NCBI GenBank assembly: GCA_037176705.1
Contig: CM073898.1
Location: 36,769,488-36,833,487, forward strand
Direction: 5' to 3'
Length of the DNA stretch: 64,000 bases
DNA from: Molossus alvarezi
Taxonomy: Eukaryota; Chordata; Mammalia; Chiroptera; Molossidae
How positions within the stretch are numbered: position 1 is the stretch's first letter; every line of letters starts with the position of its first letter. The notes under the pieces were generated by a model, which worked only from the letters and a program-made list of their open reading frames with translations, was not told the DNA's origin and ran no database searches. The translations under genes and the position numbers were made by a program. This document shows positions 51,067 to 62,345 of the stretch, in pieces.

Positions 51067-52246
51067 ATATAAATATTTTAAATGTGTGTCAGTGTTCTGT
51101 CATTCTTCTTGATTGCATGAAATTGATGGTCTTGACTGTGATAAAATAGCATGTGAGAAGACTAGTTTATTTTACAGGCCTACAGTTCTTTCTTATAGAA
51201 GTATTACATAAGAATATTCAAATAATGTTAATCCATGTAATTGTTCCTTATGTGGAAGCCCAAAATATTCCACAAATTCAAGAACTGCACTAATTTGAGC
51301 AGGGTTGGGAAGCCTTGACCTTGACCCACTGTTCCCTCTCACACTGGGCTTCTCAAGCATCTTCGAGTGACCCTAAGGCTGTGGGAAGTTGGTTTAAAAC
51401 CAGTTATCACAAAGAGGTCTCCAGTTGATGAAGGTTGATGATACTTTCAGTTCCTGATCTGACCCTTTCCATAAAGTTTCCCTCTTTCATTACATTCACT
51501 TTGCATGGAAAACTGATTCTGAAACAGACTTGGCCTGGAGCCACAGACAGCTTTTTGTTGCCTAGGACACGGAAGCTGCTTCTCCTACTGGGTGTATGGC
51601 ATTTACATGACCAAAAATAAGGATTCAGTAGAAACAAATCCTTCTTAGATCAAAGCTGGAAAATATCATAATTTTATTTGAAATATTTTTTATGACATAC
51701 AATTAAGACTAATAAAACAAAATAACACATTTAATAGCCACTTCTGCCTGACCTTGCAAAAAAGGATGTGGCCTTAAAACAAATCATGCAACAAATTTTG
51801 AAATTATATCATCGAATCATTATATCTTAAACCAACTGCTTTTAAAGGTGGAATGTGCCTTCTTTAGAGCTATTTAAAATGTTTGCAGAAACTAATAAAA
51901 CGCTATTTCAAAAAACAATTAAAGCTTGTGTTCTTGCTTCCATGGCTAATTGTTACTTTAACATCTTTCCCATGAACTACCGATGCCTGATTATTGTTAC
52001 ATTGTTAAATCCATGTGTAATTACAAAAGCAGTAATATTACAAGCCTAGGCCACCAAATTCCTGCATGTTTATGCAAATTAATCACTATAAAACCAGTGA
52101 CGTTGATACTATATGTAAAAATTAAAATCAATTTACAACTCTATTAAGGAATATATATTCTGTAGATTTGAGAGGTAAAGAGAAATATGTAACCAAGGAA
52201 CCAATCAATCAGTTTAGGTCAGTCAAATAGTACCCATACCTCAGGT
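51067..52246. other. Unique stretch
   Basis: No gene recognised. Overlapping frames on both strands at 51407-51637 have no known motif. Confidence 0.4.
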
Positions 52247-52260
52247 TCAAGGCATATATA

Positions 52261-52502
52261 TATTTTTTTTCATCCTCATCTGAGGATATTTTTTTGTTCA
52301 GATAGAGTGGGAAGGAGAGAGAAAAAGAGAGAGAGACAGAGAAACATCGATGTGAAAGGGGCACATCGAGTGGCTGCCTCCCGCACGACCCAACCAGGGC
52401 CGGGAACAAACTGCAACCGAGGTACGTGCCCTCAGGAACCGAACCCTGGTCCCTCTGGACCGTGGTTCAACGTTCTAACTGCTGAGCCAAACTGGCCAGG
52501 GC
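52261..52502 (-). mobile_element. Ves-type SINE, subtype 1
   Basis: Left end ttcatcctcatctgaggata, right end gctgagccaaactggccagg. Target duplication tcaaggcatatat at 52247-52259 and 52503-52515. Confidence 0.94.
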
Positions 52503-52515
52503 TCAAGGCATATAT

Positions 52516-52934
52516 TTTTATAGAGCATTTAGATTAGGAAACACAGGAAACAAGTGTGTTGTGTAAAAGTTCTGTGGCTGACTTATCCTATGTACTGGTA
52601 GCATGACTTTGTCCTGAAAAAAAAACTTTGTTAACTTTATCTCAAACTCACCATCAGACCAGAGAAAAAAGATTGTCTGAAATGAAGAAACTAGTCCCTG
52701 AGAAGAACTAGTATCTAGAATATAAATCATAGATTCTGAATCCCAGTGAATTCCCCCTATTTCTTCACACCACCAAAGCCATCTAAACATTTTGAACCTA
52801 GAGGAAAATAATCTATTAAAAAGGTGTTGACTCAAAATGTAAAAACATTTCTTTCTAATAACACTTCTTTCATATTAAAATTGTTATTATTTTTGAAAAT
52901 TTTGAAATTAAAAACACATATAAAAAACTTACTG
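52516..52934. other. Unique stretch
   Basis: No gene recognised. Confidence 0.4.
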
Positions 52935-53585
52935 GTAACCATGCCCAATAGAATGACTATGATCAAAACCACACACAATAACCTGTGTGGGCAAAGATGT
53001 GGAGAAATTTGAGCTCTAATATGCTGCTAGTGGGAACATAAAATAGTGCAACTTCTTTGGAAAACAGTTTGGTACCTTCTCTAAATGTAAAACAGTTACC
53101 AGAGGACTCAAAAATTTGATTCCTAGATATGTATTCACAAGAAATAAAAACATGTTTACACAAAATCTTATACACAAATGTTCATAGAAGCATTATTCAT
53201 TATATCAAAAAAGTGAAAACAATCCAACTAATGTAGTATATCCACACAATGGAATATTATTCAGCCAAAAAAAAGGATAAAGTACTGATACATGGTACAA
53301 CATGGATGAAGTTTGAGACACTATGCTAAGTGAAAAAAGTTAGTCACCAAAGACCACCTATTATATATTTCCATTTATATGAAATGTCCAGAATAAGCAG
53401 TTTTATAGAGACAAAAAGTAGATTAGTAGTTTCCTAGGTATGGAGGATTTAAGAGGAAATGGTATATGTCTGCTAATGGGTGTGGAGTTTCTTTCGAGGA
53501 TGATAAAACTGTCCAAAAATGGACTGTAGTGATGATTGCACAACTTGGTGAATATATGAAAAACTATTGAATTGCACATGTATTT
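52935..53585 (+). repeat. Old L1M-type 3' end
   Basis: Carries gctgctagtgggaacataaa, acaaatgttcatagaagcat, atggaatattattcagccaa, acatggatgaagtttgagac and gatgattgcacaacttgg in the order of the last part of an ancient LINE-1. Reading frames are destroyed. LINE-1 copy C abuts its 3' end. Confidence 0.85.
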
Positions 53586-53589
53586 TCCT

Positions 53590-54712
53590 TTTTGTTGAAT
53601 TTATTGGGGTGACACTGGTTAACAAAATTATAGTGGTTTCAGGTGCATAATTCTACAACATATCATCTGTACACTGTATTGTGTGATCATCACCCCAACC
53701 CCAAGTCAAGTCTCTGTCCATCACCATTTATCCCCCATACTCTCCTCCACCTGCCTCTCCCCCCGAAATCACTACACTGTTGTCCATGTCCAAGAGTTTC
53801 TTCTCTCTAATTTTTTTTCCATTTTGCTCTATCCCTCCACCCCACCACCCATACTTCCCCTGTAGCTTTCATTCAGCTCTCTATAAACTGCCTCTATTTT
53901 TCTTATTAGTCCATTTTGTTAATTAGATTCTGTATATGTATTACATGTTTTAAACGGTTATGGTATTGATGGCAGCCATTCTGACAGGTGTGAAGTGATG
54001 CCTCATAGTTGCTTTAATTTGCATCTCTCTGATGATTAGTGATGTTGAGCATTTCTTCATATGTCTCTTAGCCATTTGTATGTCCTGTTTGGAGAGGTGT
54101 CTATTTAGTTCCTCTGCCCGTTTTTTAATTGGGTTCTTTGTCTTCCTTTTGTTGAGTTGTATAAGCACTATATATATTTTTTAAATTAACCCCTTATCTG
54201 ACGTATCATTGGCAATTATGGTCTCCCATATAGTGGGATCCCTTTCCATTTTGATGGTTGTTTCTTTTGCTGTGTAGAAGCTTTTGAGTTTGATGTAGTC
54301 CCATGTGTTCATTTTTTCCTTTGTTTCTCTTGCCTTAGGTGATGTGTCAGTAAAAATTCTGCTGCGTATGATGTCTGAAATTTTGTTGCCTACAGTCTCT
54401 TCTAGGATTTTTATGGATTCATGAGTTACATTTAAGTCTTTTATCCATTTTGAGTTTATTTTTGTGTATGGTGTAAGTTGGTCTAGCTTCATTTTTTTGC
54501 AAGTAGCTGTCCAATTTTCCCAACACCATTGATTGAAGAAACTGTCTTGACTCCATTGTATTCTCTTGCTTCCTTTGTCAAATATTAATTGAGCATATTG
54601 TCTTGGGTCAATTTTTAGGTTCTCTATTCTGTTCCATTGATATATGTGCCTGTTCTTGTGTCAGTACCAGGCTGTTTTGATTACAGTGGCTTTATAGTAT
54701 AACCTGAGGAAG
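53590..54712 (-). mobile_element. LINE-1 copy C, 5'-truncated with an internal deletion
   Basis: The left part is a 3' UTR of a different type from copies A and B (tttattggggtgacactggt, then cccaagtcaagtctctgtcc). At about 53945 it jumps to ORF2 sequence equivalent to copy B from 36245, so roughly 450 bases encoding the cysteine-rich region and C-terminus are missing. ORF2 pieces lie at 54181-54492 ([20 protein letters not shown]) and 53950-54168 ([20 protein letters not shown]), with breaks. The right end is near 54712. Target duplications were not found. Confidence 0.88.
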
Positions 54713-54784
54713 TTTTATATTTTAAAAAAATAGATTGACAGATGCAAAAGTAAAACCAGAGGATTCGAATACTAATTTTTTCAA

Positions 54785-54905
54785 AATTGAAAATTTGCCT
54801 GTATGACCTTGAACAAATCATTTAATCTTTACCCTATTTTTCACTGGAAAAAAAAGGATTAATAATAATATTTATCTTACAGGTATTTGATAATTGCCAA
54901 ATGAA
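54785..54905 (+). repeat. MIR SINE fragment
   Basis: Reads gcctgtatgaccttgaacaa, atcatttaatctttacc, ggattaataataatatttat in MIR core order. Confidence 0.65.
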
Positions 54906-55040
54906 ACTAAACACTCAACATTAAACCCTCTGTAATGGTCATTGAAGTGAGCTGAGCCTTCATTCAAATTGTGCAAACAGAACTTGAGGCCAGGGTTTGC
55001 TTTACTCTTCACACCAGCAGAGGGATGACATCTTTCTGTA

Positions 55041-55100
55041 GTAATAAAGATGTGTGGTGTTAACATGAAAGTAATAAAGATGTGTGGTGTTAACATGAAA
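55041..55100. repeat. Perfect 30-bp tandem duplication
   Basis: The unit at 55041-55070, beginning gtaataaagatgtgtggtgt and ending taacatgaaa, is repeated exactly at 55071-55100. It is not part of a SINE or a simple microsatellite. Confidence 0.98.
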
Positions 55101-55200
55101 ATGTGAGGCTTGCAAAAATTATATAAATATTGGCCAAAATTTGATGGAATTCATTGCTGGCTTAATAAGATGGCATGTCAAATAGTTGCTTTAATCTTCC

Positions 55201-55359
55201 TGGCGGGTTGCTCAATGGTTAGAGCGTCAGCTGAACTAACACTCCAGAGAGGCCTGGGTTTGGTTCCCGCTAAGAGCATATACCTTGGTTGCAGTTTGTC
55301 CCCAGCCCTGGTTGGGTCGTGCGAGTGGCAGCCACTCGATGTGTCCCTTTCACGTCGAT

Positions 55360-55429
<70 letters not shown>

Positions 55430-55488
55430 CCTCCCACTCTATTTGAACAAAAAATGGAAAAATGTCCTCAGGTAAGAATGAAAGAAAA
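55201..55488 (+). mobile_element. Ves-type SINE, subtype 1, with expanded TC tract
   Basis: Head tggcgggttgctcaatggtt, B-box region ggtttggttcc (about 55257-55267), a TC tract of about 65 bases at 55363-55427 with one interruption, and the atggaaaaatgtcctcaggt tail. Target duplication aatcttcc at 55193-55200 and 55489-55496. Confidence 0.93.
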
Positions 55489-55690
55489 AATCTTCCAAGA
55501 CATTTAAACCCTACCCGATGTTTTGGGTACCACTTTGAATGGCAGATGATATATGAAAGAAGAATCTGTGGCAGAGCATGAACCTTGAAAGTTAATTTCA
55601 AAGTCAAAATTAATATTAAATAGATCCACTCAAAACAATATAGATGATGCTTCATAATTGTGTACATTTGTATTTAATAAGAAATGTCAA

Positions 55691-55915
55691 GCCTGGCCGA
55701 TGTGGCTCAGTGGATTGAGCAATGGCCCATGGACTGAGAGGTCCTGCCTGGTTGCCCTTAGCAGCACATGCCCAGGTTGTGGGCTGTATCCCCAGTAGGG
55801 GGCTTGCAGGAGGCAGCTGATTGATGTTTTTCTCTCACATCGATGTTTCTCTCTCTCTCCCCCTTCTCTCTCTCTCAAAAAAAAGAATCAATAATATTAA
55901 AAAAAAAAAAAAAGA
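55691..55915 (+). mobile_element. Ves-type SINE, subtype 2
   Basis: Head gcctggccgatgtggctcag then tggattgagcaatggccc. Its canonical B box is degraded to tgcctggttgccc. Long A tail at about 55899-55913. Perfect target duplication aagaaatgtcaa at 55679-55690 and 55916-55927. Confidence 0.94.
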
Positions 55916-56333
55916 AAGAAATGTCAACATCCTCATTATAAAGAGGCTTTAGAAAAAAAGTGATGGTCAAGCAAAGAAAAAAATAAGAAATAAATTCCCA
56001 TGTACAGATTAAATAAGTTGTGAGGTACAAATTATTTCCCTTCCCATAAAAATTTTAAGCACATTTTTGTTGAGGAAAATGTCAATTAATATTTGATAAA
56101 TATAGAAACCACTGCTCATATCATCATAAAAATGAAATGCCAGATCAGCTTGTAGGGCTATATATTTAGAAGAATATATAGATATATGTCACTTGATCTA
56201 AAGTTAGGGAAAACCTTTTTAAGCAAGAAAACACAAGGAAAAAAACACAATATTTTAATATTCTAGCTTCTATAATTTAAAAAATATTCCATAAAAATTA
56301 ATAGGCAAATGCCAATGTGCAGACAGCTATTTT

Positions 56334-56576
56334 TTTCTTCTTTTTTTTAAGCCTCACCTGAGGACATTTTTTTCCATTTTTTGTTCAGATAGAGTGGGAG
56401 AGAGAGAGAGAAACATCAATGTGAAAGGGACACATCGAGTGGCTGCCACCTGCATGACCCAACCAGAGCCGGGGACAAACTGCAACTGAGGTACATGCCC
56501 TTAGCGGGAACTGAACCCAGGTCTCTCTGGACCACGGACCGACGCTCTAACCGCTGAGCCAAACCAGCCAGGGCGT
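56334..56576 (-). mobile_element. Ves-type SINE, subtype 1
   Basis: Left end taagcctcacctgaggacat, right end gctgagccaaaccagccagg. Target duplication cagctatttt at 56324-56333 and 56577-56586. It faces two plus-strand SINEs within about 0.4-1.1 kb. Confidence 0.94.
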
Positions 56577-56829
56577 CAGCTATTTTCAACATCACAGAAA
56601 ATGAGGTAATATTGCAAATTTATTGAGCTTTATGAGCCAGTTAAAATTATAGAAAATAGATAAAGAAAAATCAGAGAAGAAAAATACAAATGGCTAATAT
56701 ACACAGACATAAATATTTAAACTGATAATAAAGTTATAAATTTCAAAAATGTATTCTAATATTAGTAAAGAGATATTTTTAAATTAAAATACATATAATT
56801 AAAATAGTGTAAGAAAGTAGCCATGGGCT

Positions 56830-57270
56830 AAATTTTTAAAACATCTTTATAGAAATATAATTCACATTCTACACAATTAACCTTTTAAAAGGACACAATT
56901 AAAAAATTGTTCTTAGTGTATTCAGAGAAATGTGCAACCACCACCAAGGTCAGTTTTTGAACATTTTCATTCACTTCTAAAACAAATCCACTGCCATTAG
57001 CTTCACCCTCATATTTCCTGTTCCCAGCCCCCAGATTCAAGAAACCATTAATCTACTTTCTATCTCTATGGATTTCCCTAGTCTATACCTTCATGTGATT
57101 GGAATTGTGTATTACATGGTCTTTTGTGATTGGCTTTTTTCACACAGTAAACATAGTGTTTCCAAGGTTAATTTTATAGCATGTTACCAAGTACTTCATT
57201 TCTTTGTATGCCTGAGTAATATTCCATTCTATGGGTGTATTGCATTTTGTTTACACACTCATCCATTGCT
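56830..57270 (-). repeat. Old L1M-type LINE fragment, reversed
   Basis: Plus-strand text atagaaatataattcacatt, aatgtgcaaccaccaccaag, taatctactttctatctcta, tggtcttttgtgattggctt and ctgagtaatattccattcta is the reversed L1MA/L1MB region. The 128-codon plus frame that starts inside it is not a gene. Confidence 0.85.
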
Positions 57271-57439
57271 AATTATTTCCCATGTGTTGTCTCCCTTAAT
57301 TCCACACAGAATCCTAAGAGGTTTAACCATTTCAATCACTGGAAAATGGAAATGCTTAGTACAACCTAGTGGATTAGTCAATGGAGCCACTAGGTTGAAT
57401 GTGTACTACCCATCTGTAGAACCTGAACTCCAACTCCAC

Positions 57440-57745
57440 ACTCCACCACCTTAAATATGTTTATCATGCGTGGACCAGTAATTCCACTTCCAGGAATTTT
57501 TTGGAAGGAAATAATCAAATACTTGTAGAAATAATATATAATGACTGTTTATTGCATCATTTAGAGAAAGTGAAAATTTGAACATAACTATACTGTAGAA
57601 TAGTTATGGACTCATTAAATTGTGGTGCAGCAATAATATGGAGTATTATGCAGCCATAAAAATAGGGTTTTCAAAAAAAATAATTAATGATATAGAAAAT
57701 TGAAGAGACCATGGTCTTAAGTGTAAAAAAAGTTTGTGAAATACT
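57440..57745 (+). repeat. Old L1M-type LINE fragment
   Basis: Contains ccagtaattccacttccagg and tatggagtattatgcagcca in the forward order of an ancient LINE-1 3' region. Opposite in orientation to the piece just before it, so the two are separate insertions. Confidence 0.75.
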
Positions 57746-57779
57746 TTGTGTAGCTTCACAGCAGATTCCAATATTTTCT

Positions 57780-57890
57780 ATGTTCATTATTTGTAAAGTA
57801 GGCATAATAATGTCAACTTTATGGGGATGTTGGGAAGATTAAATGTGTTAATATATGCAATGTGTTCAAAGCAGTATATATTATCACTTA
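57780..57890 (+). repeat. MIR SINE tail
   Basis: Has atttgtaaagtaggcataat and gggaagattaaatgtgttaa, the MIR tail. A (CA)n run follows at about 57898-57920. Confidence 0.7.
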
Positions 57891-58078
57891 TCTGTTACAC
57901 ACACACATATACACACACAACAAAGGATAAATGGATACATACAAAAATCCTGAGTGGAAAGATTATGGATGATCTTGATATTCTATTACAGTTTTTCTCT
58001 GTGTTTTCCATCTAGTCTACAAGACACCCTACAAGGTTTATGTGTGTAGAAAGAAATATCTTAAAGGAAAGCAGTGAG

Positions 58079-58349
58079 CCCTGGCTGGTTTGCTCAGTGG
58101 TTAGCGCTGGCCCGTGGACCAGAGAGTCCCGGGTTTGGTTCCCGCTAAGGGCACGTACCTCGGTTGCAGTTTGTCCCCAAGCCTGGTTGGGGTTGTGTGT
58201 GTGGCAACCAGTGGATGTGTCTCTCTCACATCGATGTTTCTCTCTCTTCCTCCCTCTCTCTGTATCTGAAGATAAATGCAAAAAAAAACAACAAAAACAA
58301 ACAAACAAACAAACAAACAAAATGTCCTCAGGTCAGGATTAAAAAAATA
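58079..58349 (+). mobile_element. Ves-type SINE, subtype 1, with an AAAC microsatellite
   Basis: Head ccctggctggtttgctcagt, B-box region ggtttggttcc (about 58133-58143). Before the gtcctcaggtcaggatt tail an (AAAC)n run occupies about 58294-58322. Target duplication aaaggaaagcagtgag (58063-58078) versus aaaggaaagtggtgag (58350-58365), two differences in 16. Confidence 0.93.
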
Positions 58350-58365
58350 AAAGGAAAGTGGTGAG

Positions 58366-59205
58366 GCAACAAAACAGAGAAACATTGCGTTCGATCTTTG
58401 TTTCCGTAAAATTGAGTGGCATTTTGAGTCTAGTAACCACTTCAGTTTATACTGAAACATGAAACTGGCAACATAGAAATCATTCCAAAAGTCTATCTCA
58501 TCTCTATTACTAAATGTGAAAAACAGATTTCTGTTTTATAGACTTAGGTTTGTTTTGAAAAGGAGATTGCCAAAATCATCCCACTAAGAAACAGATGCTT
58601 TGTGATCTTGAAAGGATATGGTTGCCACTGTCAGATGTTGCTTATTAACCCCCCACCTAGCTAAACTGCAGTTAGACTGGAGAAGAGCCTGAAAAACTAC
58701 TTTCTTCCCAGGAGACAATTTGTTTACATGTCAGTTGGAGAAGACAGTTTTCCAAAATCACTGATACTGTCTTATTTTTAATAGCCCCTACTCAATTAAT
58801 ACTCTTCCTCCATTTTAAACCAATATAAGACAGCTGTCAAGAGCTGACTTAACTTGCCCTGAGTAATATTTCATTAGAAACTAAAAGGTTTTATATAACT
58901 TTTGCATCCTGAAGATACAGAAAAAAAAGGCTCCTCTCATATCCACCTGCCTATCAACTGACATGCCAACACCAGCAAAAAAAGCACTTTAATGGTTCAG
59001 ACTTAGGGTGACAGGTGCCACTTCTTTTTCTAAATATAGTTTTACAGTGTATTCTATGATTATAAAATTAATACAGAAAAACAATTCCTTATCTGAAATT
59101 CCAAAAAGCAATAATAACAAAAAGCTCTAAAAATGAAAAGATTTTGCAACACATTTTGTGACAAAGGTTGACCTCACATAAAGCCATATTGTTATTGGTG
59201 GGGTG
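58366..59205. other. Unique stretch
   Basis: No gene or repeat recognised. Confidence 0.4.
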
Positions 59206-59209
59206 CTCT

Positions 59210-59930
59210 CTGTGTCCCCACCTGTTATGGGTGGAAGTGTAGCTCTTGGGGTGCCATGGGAACAAGAATTTTCTGAGGCTCTCATGGGAAAATGAGGTAT
59301 CGAGGAAGGCTTTATTAATGATGTAAAATTAAGGGGTTCCCCTCCAAGGTTCCATTGCCCTCCATCCCACCATGAAAATGTCCCATCTTGTCTTCAGTAG
59401 AGCTAGGATCAAAGCCATTCCCAGAGTCTTCTTTCCATAGTAGAACACAGTCCAGTCCAGCATCGGGCTACCTTAGCTTGTGTTCCTAGCCGCAGTCCAT
59501 TGCATGTGGGGGTCCACATGGCCATGGATGCTGTGGCTTCTAGGGCCACATGGCAGGCTAGTGTGGGTCACAGAGCAAGCATATGCAAGGAACAGGAGCC
59601 AAGCAAAAGGAATAAGAGAGAGAGAGAACTTCTTGTCTAGGGATTATAACTAGATGCTTAACCATGCTTGCACTGTCTCTGCCCTTCTAGCCATTTATGT
59701 TTTTCCCAGGTTAGACTGATGGGCAAGCACTTTCCTACATCACCCCGACTTTACTGAACATATGCTCATCTTACCCTTTGTTGGACCCCTTCCCCCAGTA
59801 ATGTGCAGGAATGGATCTGTCGTTCCCTGGGAAGTGTGACATTGCAGCTTCCTGCAGAAGCTGCCCAGACGACCATGTCTATAATGCCTGGCCTCCCCTT
59901 TGCTCTCGTCCTATTATTGATATTAACTAG
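59210..59930 (-). repeat. Probable solo LTR of an endogenous retrovirus
   Basis: On the minus strand the unit is less AT-rich than its surroundings and has aataaa (reverse of 59311-59316) followed by about 90 bases and a possible ...cataaca end near 59224, the layout of R/U5. No internal retroviral genes flank it and no second LTR was seen. Exact TG/CA ends and target duplications are unresolved, and the family is unknown to me. Confidence 0.45.
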
Positions 59931-60189
59931 CTAGTTTTGATGGTAACAATATCAGCACCACATTTTGTGAAAATCATGACATTTTTCTACAGTGCATTAA
60001 TGACCTTGATTACAAGAGGCTGTCTCAGACCCCAATAAAGATATATCCTAATGCAAAGAATATATCACATAAACATCCCCATTTCAAAATTTTCTAACTT
60101 CTAAAATATGTTTGGCAATACTAATTTTGAAAAAGTTATATATTTATATGTTGAAGCTAGAGCTTTATTATATTACTGTCTCTAGGTTT

Positions 60190-61041
60190 TTTATTGTTCT
60201 TTTATTGAATTTATTGGAGCGACATTGGTTAATAAAATTATATAAATTCAACTGTACATCATCTGTATATTGTATTGTGTGTTCACCCCAAGTCAAGTCT
60301 CCTTCCATCAACATTTATCTCCTCTTTATCCTCTTCTATGTAAATGTACCACAGCTTTTTTTATCCACTCATCTACTGATGGGCACTTACAATGAACATA
60401 GTGGTGTATATATTCTGTTGCATTAGTGTTTTGTGTGTCTTCAGATATATTTCAAGAAGTGGAAATGCTGGGTCATAAGGCAGTACTATTTTTCGCTTTT
60501 CTCCACATTCTCACCAACACTTTTTGTTTGTTGATTTGTTGATGATAGCCATTCTGACAACTGTGAGGTGATAGTTCATTGGGGTTTTAATTTACATTTC
60601 TTTGTCGGTTACTGACATTTCTTGAGCATAGATTCATATATCTATTAGCTGTCGTTTTGTCCTCTTTGGAAAATTGTCTATTTAGGTCCTTTGTATATTT
60701 CTTATTTGGATTTGGCGGGGGCGGGGGGGGGTGTTGGTATTGAGTTTTATAAGTTCCTTATAACTTTTGAATATTAAGCTCTTATCAGATGTATCAACAA
60801 ATATATTCTCACATTCATTGGCTGTCTTTTATTTTGTTGATTGTTTTCTTTGCTGTGCAAAATGGTTTCATGTAGTCTCATTTGTTTATTTTTTCTTTTG
60901 TCTCCCTTGCCCAAGGAGAAATATCAAAAAAAATATTCCTATGAGAAATGTCCAAGATTTTTCTGCTTATGCTTTCTCCTAGGATTTGTATGGTTTTCAA
61001 GTCTAAGATTTAAGTCTTTAATCCATTTTGAATTTATTCTT
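60190..61041 (-). mobile_element. LINE-1 copy D, 3' part
   Basis: The left part (60195-60335) is a 3' UTR like that of copy C (gaatttattggagcgacatt). It then enters decayed ORF2 C-terminal sequence (accacagctttttttatcca; gaagtggaaatgctgggtca; gatgatagccattctgac). Frames are heavily broken. The element is interrupted at 61041 by the HAL1-like insertion and resumes at 63232. Confidence 0.88.
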
Positions 61042-61403
61042 TTTTTAAAAAAAAATCTTTATTGTTGGATGTAAAATGTATTACAGATGTTCCACATTTT
61101 TCCCCCATTGACCCCCTCCTCCCCACTCCCGCCCCCCTCCCACCTTTTCCCACACTATTGTCTGTGTCCATTGGTTATGCATGTAAGTTCTTTGGTTTAT
61201 TTCTTCCCACCCCCCAACCCCTTTCCCTTTGAGGTTTGTCAGTCTAGCAATGAATTTGTGCTTCTTAATCCCTTCACCTTTTTCACCCATTCCCCCAACC
61301 CCCTTCCCAACTGGCAACCAACAAAATGTTTTCCGTATCATGAGAATGTTTCAGTTCTTCCTGTTCATTTTGTTTGTAGATTCCATTGTTGGTAGATATG
61401 TAT

Positions 61404-62345
61404 TCATTGCCATTTTGTTTGTTCATACATTTTATCTTTTTCTTCAAAAAGACCCTTCATCATTTCATATAATAACGGTTTGGTAGTGATGAACTTATTT
61501 AACTTTTTCTTGTCTGGGAAAGTTTTTATATGTCCATCGATTCTAAATGACAGCTTTGCAGGATAGAGTAATTTTGGTTGTAGGTTCTTGGTTTTCATCA
61601 CTCTGAATATTTCTTGCCACTCCCTTCTGGCCTGCAAAGTTTCTTTTGAGAAATCAGCTGACAGCCTAATGGGAACTCCCTTGTAGGTAACTGGCTGCCT
61701 TTCTTTTGCTGCTTTTAAGATTCTCTCTTTGTCTTGAACCTTTTGCATTTTGCTGATGATGTGTCTTGGTGTGGGCCTCTTGGAGTTCATCTTGTTTGGG
61801 ACTCTCTGTGCTTCCTGGAATTGTATGTCTGTTTCCTTCACCAAGTTAGGCAAGTTTTCTGCCACTATTGTTTCAAACAGGTTTTCGATTTCTTGTTCTC
61901 TCTCTTCTCCTTCGGGCACCCCCAAGATGCGAATGTTGGCACGCTTGAAGTTGTCCCAGAGGCTCCTTACACTATCCTCATTTTTTTGGATTCTTTTTTC
62001 TTTTTGCTGTTCTGATTGGGGATTTTTTGCTTCCTTATATTCCAAATCAATGGTTTGCTCCTTGGATTTACATACTCTATTATTGAAGCTGTGTAAATTA
62101 TTCTTTATTTCAGTTAATGCCTCCTTTAATTCTAACTGTGTATCCATGATTTCTAACTGGTCCTTTTTTATGCTCTTGAGGCCCTCCCTAAGTTCACTGA
62201 GGTTCTCACTAAGTTCATTGAGCATCCTTATAAGCAGTATTTTGAACTCAGTATCTGTTAAGTTGCTTATCTCCCTTTCGCTTAGTTCTTTTATTGGGGT
62301 TTTGTTCTGTTCTTTCATTTGGGACCTGTTTCTTTGTATCCTCAT
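61404..62345 (-). CDS. LINE ORF1 protein, intact 313-codon frame
   Basis: ORF1p is the RNA-binding chaperone that trimerises and coats LINE RNA. The frame is uninterrupted. Residues about 34-90 form a leucine-rich coiled coil (ILLIRMLNELSENLSELREG and following). An RRM-like domain spans about 134-220 (FKRANIRILGVPEGEEREQE; PTPRHIISKMQKVQDKERIL). The C-terminal domain, about 221-300, holds YKGVPIRLSADFSKETLQAR then REW and YPAKLSF, all typical of ORF1p. Human ORF1p has 338 residues, so this is slightly short, mainly before the coiled coil. The start was chosen because it opens the frame and has A at -3. Belonging to a half-L1, it has no downstream ORF2. Whether it is expressed is unknown. Confidence 0.9.
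   Translation of the reverse strand: MRIQRNRSQMKEQNKTPIKELSEREISNLTDTEFKILLIRMLNELSENLSELREGLKSIKKDQLEIMDTQLELKEALTEIKNNLHSFNNRVCKSKEQTIDLEYKEAKNPQSEQQKEKRIQKNEDSVRSLWDNFKRANIRILGVPEGEEREQEIENLFETIVAENLPNLVKETDIQFQEAQRVPNKMNSKRPTPRHIISKMQKVQDKERILKAAKERQPVTYKGVPIRLSADFSKETLQARREWQEIFRVMKTKNLQPKLLYPAKLSFRIDGHIKTFPDKKKLNKFITTKPLLYEMMKGLFEEKDKMYEQTKWQ

Noticed and set aside
55287..55507. Serine-leucine repeat protein frames over TC tracts
   Set aside because: Translation of a (TC)n microsatellite inside a SINE.
5942..58349. Repeated similar units spread over the window, considered as CRISPR-like or satellite repeats
   Set aside because: They are dispersed in both orientations, many flanked by their own target duplications, with pol III boxes and A tails: SINEs in a mammalian genome.
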